Source: Mesodorylaimus sp. YZB2_4 (Eukaryota; Nematoda; Enoplea; Dorylaimida; Dorylaimidae). From it: DNA of 64,000 bases. Numbering within the stretch: position 1 is the stretch's first letter; the number at the start of each line of letters is the position of its first letter. The translations under genes and the position numbers were made by a program. The DNA lies in contig JASANH010001184.1 of the NCBI GenBank assembly GCA_030248295.1, positions 1 to 64,000 of the forward strand, given 5' to 3'. The notes beneath the pieces are model-generated. The model had not been told where the DNA came from, searched no databases, and saw only the letters and a list, made by a program, of their open reading frames with translations. This document shows positions 56,222 to 64,000 of this stretch, piece after piece.

Positions 56222-57329
56222 GCACTCTCGACTACCTATATCGCGTCTCGAAAAATAATGGTGAATTTATTGGCAAGTAAGATAGGTAAATCTGACTCAG
56301 AATTGAATGCTGAACACAATGGTATAAAAGTTTCTGCGATAACTTGCATGGTAAGGCTGGTAGGAAACGAAACGTTAGAGGGTCATTCTTTATGGCACCC
56401 GATATTTGTACTGTACCTGCGTCGTATAAAGATGGCGACAATGTCATTACCATTGCGATAGCAAGCACTGTAACAATCGATAATCTGAAAGTACGACTTC
56501 TAGCCTCCCAACTGCTGATTTGTACGTTCATACAGTAAGTCACACGATATGACATTTAGGCCTGCGGTATCATAAGTTATTGATGAGGATGGTTGGCGAT
56601 GGATTTGGTCTGTAGAGATATTTGTTGGTTGTGGCGGATGGGTAGATTTAAGAGAGGTGCCAACACTAACCACACTTTAGTATATACGAAAGTGATCAAA
56701 TGAAGGAGCTTACGATTTTTAGCAGATGAAGTCGCAATCGTTGATTGATCCTGTGCATTCTATTTGAGGAATGGAGCATCGCAAAAATCTAAGCATTCTG
56801 ATGTCATTAGTTTCCTGATTTGGGGCAGCTTGAATTTGATGTCAGAATTGTTGCAGTTATTGAACATGTTGATTTGAGGTTTGAGGCTCACCAGCACACT
56901 TCTACCTGATTGTGAGGTATTTGTTGGTTGGCGATGGATGGTTGGAAACAATCCTCCCATGCGCTAGGCTCACCAGCACACTAGCAATAAAAGTTAAAAA
57001 AACGTTTGTGTGTGTTGGTGAGCCTAGCGCATCGGAGGATGGTTTAGTATCCAGTGACGTCGAGTTTATGCTGTTGCGATTGATGGATAATCGGCCAATG
57101 CAGTCGCAGTAAAATTGGATTGATTGAGAATTAGTAATAAGAAAAAGCTGAGAAAAACAAGCATTTTGATGATCCACGACTCTTCTGTATAAACGTTCGA
57201 TGATGAGACTGACGTTGGATTTTATTTCTATGGGGATGTAGAAAAGAGAAATCTAGTGCTCAGTGTTTCTTACCAGGTCATAGCAAGTAGCAACATTCCT
57301 GTGGAAAATATAAGGAGGCTAATGCGGTG
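56222..57329. other. No gene; repeated ttggttggcgatgg words and a long hairpin
   Basis: Words such as tatttgttggttg and ggttggcgatggat recur at 56590-56635 and 56919-56945, suggesting diverged direct repeats. The inverted repeat at 56950-57042 is listed separately. No coding potential was seen. Confidence 0.4.
56950..57042. repeat. Hairpin with near-perfect arms of about 30 bp
   Basis: The left arm (atcctcccatgcgctaggct caccagcacac) and the right arm (gtgtgttggtgagcctagcg catcggaggat) are reverse complements with about three mismatches around a 30-nt AT-rich loop. Possible foldback element or structured transcript. Confidence 0.65.
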
Positions 57330-57646
57330 AGCGTAAAGCAGGGCATGAAAGCATGGGAACAAAAATATCCTGAGGTGGCCAAATTAAGGAAAAAGCTGGG
57401 ACAGCTCAGCGATGCCGACAAAAAAGCTTTGGCTTGAAGGCAATGGAAGTTAAAAAACCGATTCAGGCAGCCCGGATATCAGGTAGGCAGGAAAATCAAC
57501 GAAGGTGTAAGAGTCAAGTTTGATAATGTGGCAGACTGAGGGACACTTCTTCAAAAAGTGACTAAGTTCGAGCTCATGGCACAGATCTTTGTGCATCGAA
57601 AGCAGTTTTCACTGGTTTTAGCCTATGCTATCACGATTCACATTTA
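57330..57646 (+). pseudogene. Pif1-type helicase fragment
   Basis: The plus strand reads, after a Lys-rich segment, GVRVKFDNVAD, then after an in-frame TGA (near 57538) KVTKFELMAQIFVHRKQFSL and LVLAYAITIH. This matches the stretch of Pif1-like helicases leading into the last ATPase motif (normally followed by KSQG). It ends exactly there, in a stop. A second in-frame TGA lies at 57436-57438. The relic at 24.7 kb starts at the equivalent AITIH residues, so the two pieces are complementary parts of related proteins. The Lys-rich upstream part (KAWEQKYPEVAKLRKKLGQ) is of unknown origin. Confidence 0.5.
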
Positions 57647-57649
57647 GCA

Positions 57650-58550
57650 AGCGAGTTAGTCAGGAAAGTTGGACAGTCTCCTTCCACCAAGGCGACTAAC
57701 CCAGTTAAGACTGGGAAGAATGAATAGACTGTTGTAGACTGACAAGAGTGTTTCTCCCAGAGACGAAAGCGAGACTCTCGGTGTCTGATTTATTGGCGCT
57801 CTGCACGCTGATTCTCGTTTTTGATCGCGTATTCCATAATTGTAATAATGTTGACTCAGGTTTTGGATAAATTGCATGGAGGTCGTCAGCACATTCACAG
57901 AACAATGCGGAGTTGGTGATAACTGCAGGCGAAGCATTTTGTAAAACACGCACGCCGATGCACAAGCATGCAGTTTGTAAAGCATGCCTGATCTGACTCC
58001 TGAAAAATGATGAAGCAAATTAGAGGTCGCTCCTTGCATATTGTCGGCAGGACAAAAATCGAGCTCTCGGCATGCAGATAACAGTGATCTTTGACCTCAA
58101 CTCGACGATTATGAGAGATCGCCAACGCCAGATGTCATTTGCTTAGTAATCGTTTAGGCCATTCACTCTTTACTTTATTGACTAATGATTTTAGGGTCAA
58201 AGCTAAGGGCAGGAAATCTGAGCATCCTCTTTAGCATTTCCTCTTTAGTAATTTCCTGTTCTACAGTGCATTCAGCAACGCTGACTTTGTCTATGGGGTC
58301 TTGTCGTCTACCTGAAACAGCAGGTCAAAGGCATGGCGGAAAAATTTTGTTCCTGCAAAAAAATTTTGAATTTTCGCAAGAAATTTGAAGTTTTAGCGGG
58401 AGATTTAAAATCTGGCTGCGAACCTAAATATTACTGCGCAAACGAGCATCGCCATATTACTCGCCATCTTCGTAACCTTGGCAAGTAAGAGAATCGTTAA
58501 GGCGTTGATCCGCCTTGCTCGCCGGCAACCCTGACTTGGAGGCCGATGCT
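57650..58550. other. No supported gene
   Basis: Minus-strand frames at 57656-58039 and 57895-58125 show no recognisable domain. No repeats were seen apart from the terminal modules that begin at about 58570. Confidence 0.35.
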
Positions 58551-58569
58551 CTATTTCGACGATTGTGAG

Positions 58570-58704
58570 ACGTTCCCCCACTTGATCGATTCCCCAACTG
58601 TTTGAGTCGATTCCCCCACCAGGCACGGTGGAGGAATCGACTCACTGAAACATGCGATGTTTTCTCCACTGTGACGATTCCCCCACCGTGTCGTTTCCCC
58701 CACC
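58570..58704. repeat. MULE left terminal inverted repeat and extra modules
   Basis: 58628-58704 (gtggaggaatcgactcactg ... to the ccccaccat end) is the inverted counterpart of 60661-60738, with few mismatches over about 75 bp. It is built of roughly 17-bp modules around gattcccccacc / gtttcccccacc. To its left, 58570-58625 holds further modules, and gagtcgattcccccacc at 58608-58624 is inverted relative to ggtggaggaatcgactc, so the end of the element is itself palindromic. Confidence 0.8.
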
Positions 58705-58897
58705 ATAATTTTGCACCTGATGTACAAGGTGCAAAAGGCAATATGTCTTGAGGACACTGCTGCCTGCTGATTCGGCAATACAAGCTATGTTACTAATAGA
58801 CCAACCAGTTTTTATCTGCATCTAGGCATAGTGCTGGTAATCAATAAAAAAGAGAATATGCGCATGTAGGCAGTGTTACTTTGGTGAATGCATCAGA

Positions 58898-60590
58898 ATG
58901 GCTGCTGCAGATTTTGGCGAAGCAGTTTTCTCTTTTACGAAACACTTGAAGGCCCAGCTATTAATCTTCGAATGTGCACAGCGCCCTGGATTTTATTTCA
59001 CATTTGAAAAGAAATCAGCAAAACGGTCATCGAATGGCGCTGAAACCTCATATTTTGCTTGTCATGGCTGTATGATGGGTAATGCTGGGAGTGTTGGTGG
59101 AGTGGCTCGTGTCACAGTCAGAGATGGACGAATTGTAACTGATCCCAGCGGTGGCCATCCACCTAATTGCAACTTGATGCGAAAAGCGGATTTGGAAACG
59201 CGAAAGATATTCCAGGAAGCAAGAAACAAGTGCCGAACATAGGCCAAGAGGCCAATGACGTCGTATAGAGGAGCGGTGAATAGCATTCCAAGAAACTTCC
59301 CAGACGAAGCAGAGCAGCGAGAAGTTGAACTTTTGGCGCCTCCGTACAAGAAGATTCGTCGATCTCTTTACAGGCATATCAATCATGCAGTGTTGCCTAT
59401 TCCGGATGAAAACGATTTACCGATTCAATATGCACTAAGACTCCGTGGAGCCGAAAGCTTCAATCGCGATCCAAATGCTGCTGTGACCAATGAGAAGTTC
59501 TTCTCTTTCAAGATCGAAATATGATGGTGTACATGGCAGCCGATGATCCGCAGGTTATGCACGACAGCGAATATGTCATAGCTGATGGCACCTTCGAGAT
59601 GGTACCGAAAAAGTTCTGCCAACTCTATACGATGCATGGGTTTAAGAATGGTGAAGGTTAGAGTATTTCAAATTATCAACAATCTAGGGGGGTAACAAGT
59701 AGTTGTCTTGTAGTGGTTCCAATTTGCCATGCCTTGCTTAGAAATAAGCTAAGGGCAACATATTCTCAATTATTTACTGTTGTTCGCGATGCAGTAATCA
59801 ACCGATTCGTCTTCATGGTTCAGACTCTTGGCTGCACCTTTCACTTCTACCAGTGCATTCAACGGTGGTTTCAGAATCACGGTTTAAAAACTGTCTATCA
59901 GAACAACGTTGGAGGCGTTCGCGAATGGCTTTATTTGGTGAAATCATTCGCATTACTACCTCCTGAAGTAGTCCCTTTTGCATGGCATCAGGGGCTTCGA
60001 AATTTACCAAATCTCGATGGCAGAGCCGATCAGCAAAAGCTGCTTGATTTTTTGCAATATTTTGAGGTGCGAGAGCTGGTGATGTGTTGTGGCATCTATG
60101 CAATAATACCTTTCTTCAGAACACTTAGTTGTTTGGCATATATCCGATTCAAATGTGGAACCATTTCGCCAATGTTTGGAGAATTGACCCACAGCGAATT
60201 CGCTCGCCTGGTCCAAAGACAACGAACCATGCTGAGAGATGGCATAGCAAATTGAGCCATGATTTTGGACATCCGCATCCAGAATTCTCCACCTTCTTGC
60301 ACTGGCTGCAGAGGACTCATCATGTCACTCTGGTACTTATATATTCTTTGCTACTTATATAAAAATACCCGCATAATCGTCTCAGAGGTTCGTATCACGC
60401 AGTTATCCAATGGAGCACAGCCGCAAGGACGAGATCCGCGTTATAAGAGAGTAGATGAACAGATTGGGAATCGCGAAGCAAACCTTTCTAGATCGCTATT
60501 ACAACATGGCATTGCAGCATGGCGATCAGCTGATGGTTCAAGAAATTATGGCGTATTTGAGGCATATTTCACACCTTTTAGGATGATTAA
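58898..60590 (+). pseudogene. MULE-type transposase with FLYWCH-like N-terminus
   Basis: Begins MAAADFGEAVFSF. The N-terminal part has a FLYWCH-like layout (FYFTFEKKSAKRSSNGAETS, then FACHGC, later GHPPNC). The catalytic core follows: EYVIADGTFEMVPKKFCQLY (first Asp, about 59560-59630), VVPICHALLRNKL, GCTFHFYQCIQR, then KTTNHAERWHSKL and HPHPEFSTFL; the end is near YLRHISHLL at about 60585. Introns of 57 bp (59657-59713) and 62 bp (60067-60128) have good GT-AG borders and restore phase. Defects: TAG at 59240-59242, and a frame change near 59505. MULEs are cut-and-paste DNA transposons. The terminal repeats at 58.63 and 60.70 kb delimit the element. Confidence 0.82.
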
Positions 60591-60660
60591 TGACCGTTGT
60601 TGCATGTGTATTTGTTCCAAGACGAGGCTCAGAATTAAATGGCCGCAATTTCTTGCCATG

Positions 60661-60741
60661 GATGGTGGGGGAAACGACACGGTGGGGGAATCGTCACAGT
60701 GGGGGAAACGTCGCATGTCTCGGTGAGTCGATTCCCCCTAC
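60661..60741. repeat. MULE right terminal inverted repeat
   Basis: Reads as three head-to-tail modules of about 17 bp: ggtgggggaaacgacac, ggtgggggaatcgtcac, agtgggggaaacgtcgc, followed by atgtctcggtgagtcgattccccc. It matches the left end in inverted orientation. No convincing 8-10 bp target-site duplication could be fixed because the left end is flanked by extra modules. Confidence 0.85.
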
Positions 60742-61028
60742 CTACCTCGAGAGGTACGTAGGTTAACTAGCCGGTTATCCCATCTTTTGCACTGCGGCGC
60801 AGCTTTTAATGTAAAAACCATCATGACTTTGCTTCCGCACATGCTGATCGTCCCGTATTTGGGATTAGGATAACTCGACCCTTACAGAAGCCCTGTCTTT
60901 AAAGTGATTGGGGACATTTTAATGGCAGTGTCAAAATAGAGGGTTAGCCAAGTGGTTCATGCTGTTTCGTTAGCTATATGTCGAAAGCTGAATAAGTTTG
61001 TCAAGTTGTCAAAAGAATAAAAGGCAAA

Positions 61029-61228
61029 TTACAAAAGGATTCTTTGATATTCGGAATGTTCCTAGCGTTATTGGCGCCATAGATTGCTGGCATAAAGATT
61101 TTGGCATCGGGATACATCATGGTCATGGGCAGGGTGATCAAAGACACATGTACTTCAATCGCAAGCAACCACTCAATCAATGTTTGATTGGGGTATTAGC
61201 GATCATGAGGGCACTCGAGGCGGTTTGA
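61029..61228 (+). pseudogene. PIF/Harbinger transposase fragment (second copy)
   Basis: The plus strand reads ITKGFFDIRNVPSVIGAIDC, then WHKDFGIGI and HMYFNRKQPLNQCLIGVLAI. This is the start of a DDE_Tnp_4 core: the PxVIGAIDxxH block with the first catalytic Asp, and the FNRKxxLNxQ segment. The rest of the core is missing. A probable element end (gattcaggaaccgggccc, so GGGCCCGGTTCCTGAATC outward) lies at 61573-61590, preceded by several aactgcccggttaa-type subterminal repeats from 61400. It is clearly diverged from the intact copy at 43-44.5 kb. Confidence 0.65.
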
Positions 61229-61399
61229 TAACGCTCTAATTTTAATTTCCGTCATCCATAATTTTAGGATTAGTATGAGTCACTCTTTTTTGACTTTTTT
61301 TCACAGTCAAAATAAGCAGATTTCAAACAGATTGCATTCTGATACAATCCTCAAAACAAATTGAAGCTGAGGCAGTCTCATAATACAGAAATATGAGTT

Positions 61400-61592
61400 G
61401 GCTAGGCAATTGACTGCCCAATTAGTGATTTAGCGGGCCAGTTAGTTAACCGCCTGGTTAACTAGATTTCAGGAACGCCACTTAAATCTGCCTTAACTGC
61501 CCAGTTTGTGAACTGCCCGGTTAAGGCACTTAACCAGCCAGCTAATCTTGACTGCCCGGTTAAAGTTAATCGCGATTCAGGAACCGGGCCCT
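61400..61592. repeat. Harbinger-type subterminal repeats and right end
   Basis: Contains repeated ggttaac/gttaacc and actgcccggttaa words in both orientations (for example 61456-61472, 61506-61533 and 61548-61566), then ends gattcaggaaccgggccc. This fits the terminal region of the Harbinger fragment just upstream. A similar word (ggttaactagccggtta) occurs at 60760-60777. Confidence 0.45.
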
Positions 61593-64000
61593 GGTCTGCG
61601 CGAAGAGTTCAGGGAAATTCGCAAATTCTGCTGGATTTTTTTGTTTTTTCAGATTAAAACCCCAATACAACGCTTATCAACTCAATACACTCAAATACAC
61701 ACGGAAAAGCTTTATAGTTTTGGAAAGGCGGGAAATTCTAAAAATGAGAATCAACATTTTTTGTTTATTTTGAAAGCTGTCTTTGCACAACAATGATAAT
61801 AATACTTGAAGGATCAGGTTATACAAGAAATTTCAAAAAAAGCGGGAAATTCAAATTAAAAAATTTACTTTTTAAAAAGGTGTTTATAGAGAAAAGGAGT
61901 GTTATGCATAGTGACTGACAATAACCGCGGATGACAGAGGGAATGGTTTGTGAGAGCTCGCATTTTCCCTTACACTTGCGCGTGTCAGAAGCAAAACGGG
62001 GTCGCTGCATGAGCCATGCAATGCGCAAGCGTAATATTCATTGTTACAATGATGCGGGGAAGTGGATCTAAAATCCTAGCCTTTTCCTTCCTGATGTAGC
62101 ACTTAGAGCATGAAACTTACGAGACAGCAGCAGAGAAGAACACTTTAAAGGCGGGAAATTCAAATTTGAACTAAAACTTAATTTGTTAAGGATACAAACG
62201 AGGTCACGTCGATAAGAGAAGAGTAACATGCAATAAAAAAGTGTTCTTCCTTCGCATTTGAATCAAAGACTTGGCGAGTGAACGGCAGAAAATTCAGCTT
62301 AAAATTAAGGATGAAGGATACGCCGACAAAATTTTTTTTAATGTTATGCCGCCAATGACAGCATGCAAATATTGTAAGAAAAAATGCTGCAAAATATTTG
62401 AAAAAACTCAATGTTAATTTTTACTAGCGCCTTTTTAAAATACCAAATCATGTATTCTTAACGAAAGCTTGTCACCCACCAAAATAAAAAATTTATTTTC
62501 TATACATGGGTGAAGGACTAATCTTAGTCAAGATAATGTCACACTGAGGAATTTGAGAGGAAGATTGAGAGGAGGGCGGCAGATTTTGAAGAATGGTGCT
62601 GTTTGCACAAAAGGTTGCATGTGCTCGAACGCGGCCAGTCCTCGAGGGGGTATCGTGGGCAGGTGGAGAAGAGTCAGGACTGAAAAAGTAGTGAAATTAG
62701 CAAAAAATTCATGAAGTGAAACTAGGAAAGGTAGTGAATGTGGTTTGATGCGCCTTCGAAGCAGGCCGTCCAGGCTGACAAAAGGTGATCAAGAAAGATC
62801 CTGCCTGGCTGCTGGCTGGCCACATGTACTCGCGGTTTTAGGGTTGACAAGTAGACCATAACGACTAGCTTTATTCATGTCACCGGGTGCTGTAAGGGGG
62901 AATGAAGGCCAAGTTATGCAAATGAGAGTGACCTCGTTGGATGTTAGGCCTGTTCGGTATCATCGGGTAATTGCTGTGTTTGGAACTGGTCTCCCTTTGT
63001 CTGATGTGTGTTGTTTGTTTGTTTTGTGCCAGTGCACTATTGCTCTTTGGGTTGATGCTCGTTCTCTAATCAGTGTTATGCCTGAGCATACTTGGTGCGG
63101 TTGAGTAATAAATCTATTCTATGAGACACGTGGTCTTATAGTGCGGCTGGTAATACTCATTAGACCTTGAATGACATTGCATGCAGATTGTTCATGGAAT
63201 GGAGGATCTTGCATGCCTTGTATTTGATGGCTAATGATAATCGATCACAAGAAGTAAGTGCGGCACCTTATTTTGCGTGGAATGAACCCATCAAAACATC
63301 GGAGAATGCGCATTTCATAGTTTACTGGGCTATAGTTTCTTCTCCGCTATCACAAACAATTCGGTCAAATGTTCACTCGCTTTCAGAGAATGCCAAGAAT
63401 GCGAATTTTACAACAGAGCATTAGGCACTAGGGGAGTAATATCTTCACTCATTGACGATAGACCCCAAAAGGTGCACACCCGTCCAACACTCCAAAAATG
63501 TTGGTCTCAAAAATGTTTAGATAATGTACCTTGATTTAGCTTAGTGCTCTTGACTGACCAGGCCTCGAAGGTACGCAGTTAGCATTCGCACAAAGCAAAA
63601 TGGTTTGAGAGCGAGGAGAGAGCTTGTTTCATGATCTCCCTGTGCCTTATCATAAACTGGATCACAGTGCAACAAAATCACGACGTTTAAGGAATGAACC
63701 CCAGAGTTAAAAAAGTGCTACCAAACAAGTACAACATAAGTATCGAGAAACTGGTTTAGCAAAGCAGGGTGACGTAGATCAGGACAAGATTATCCTGTCC
63801 CACTGACACGAGGCAACGGAAATTCGATTGCTCCAGTGTTATAAGCAGTGTCACTGAGGGCTCGCACGGACATACCGACTGAGGCTTATCCACGTTTGTC
63901 CACCCAACATATACACATGATTCCTTCATGAGCGAGTCATAGAGATGGAGCTAACTCTCATGAGCAGTTCTGATAGCAATTCGTAATAAATTACGTATAT
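61593..64000. other. No supported gene
   Basis: AT-rich, with gcgggaaattc words repeated at 61727, 61840 and 62150 that may belong to a diverged repeat. Frames at 62877-63104 and 63167-63424 are unassigned. No other feature. Confidence 0.4.

Overview
The window looks like gene-poor, transposon-rich nuclear DNA of a metazoan, probably an ecdysozoan (nematode-like). Genes are split by GT-AG introns whose acceptors read TTTCAG, TTTTAG or TTGCAG with no long pyrimidine tract. Introns inside transposase genes are about 57-62 bp. One host-type gene is a secreted/membrane NRF-6-like acyltransferase, a family expanded in nematodes and arthropods. Long runs of G or C are frequent. No bacterial-type operon, Shine-Dalgarno arrangement, rRNA or CRISPR array was seen. 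The species cannot be fixed from the sequence alone.

Layout. 1-9.7 kb: no convincing gene; a Tc1-like helix-turn-helix remnant (4.1 kb), a perfect 42-bp inverted repeat (5.5 kb) and two small hydrophobic ORFs. 11.8-14.05 kb: a decayed Polinton/Maverick (adintovirus-like) structural cassette: small basic protein, major capsid protein with two breaks, and an intact adenain-type protease. A convergent F-box/LRR-like gene with one in-frame stop lies at 14.3-15.3 kb. 16-17 kb: a 17-bp minisatellite and a 656-bp element with 117-bp terminal inverted repeats. 18.6-20.7 kb: a broken Ty3/Gypsy element on the minus strand, with an RGG-rich ORF in the gag position. 23.3-24.75 kb: a broken Pif1-helicase C-terminus fused to a USP-type deubiquitinase. 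26.7-27.1 kb: a Gypsy integrase C-terminal fragment. 29.6-31.7 kb: three exons of an NRF-acyltransferase pseudogene (copy B). 32.6-39.6 kb: a BEL/Pao retrotransposon with two LTRs and many frame breaks. 42.9-44.9 kb: a PIF/Harbinger transposon with an apparently intact three-exon transposase. 47.3-52.2 kb: the NRF-6-like acyltransferase gene (copy A), 14 exons resolved in phase, with a TA-flanked MITE in one intron. 52.6-53.6 kb: a 730-bp tandem duplication containing a tRNA-like SINE. 55.4-56.2 kb: a Tc1/mariner relic. 57.3-57.65 kb: a second Pif1 fragment. 58.6-60.7 kb: a MULE transposon with terminal inverted repeats. 61.0-61.6 kb: a second Harbinger fragment.

The only host-type gene that reads through in full is acyltransferase copy A. 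Copy B matches its exon phases exactly but is dead: one in-frame stop, and a C16 tract that puts its second exon one base out of frame. Nearly everything else recognisable is mobile DNA of several classes, most of it degenerate. The Harbinger transposase is the best candidate for an intact transposase. The Pif1-USP fusion and the capsid cassette beside an F-box/LRR gene are the least ordinary contents.
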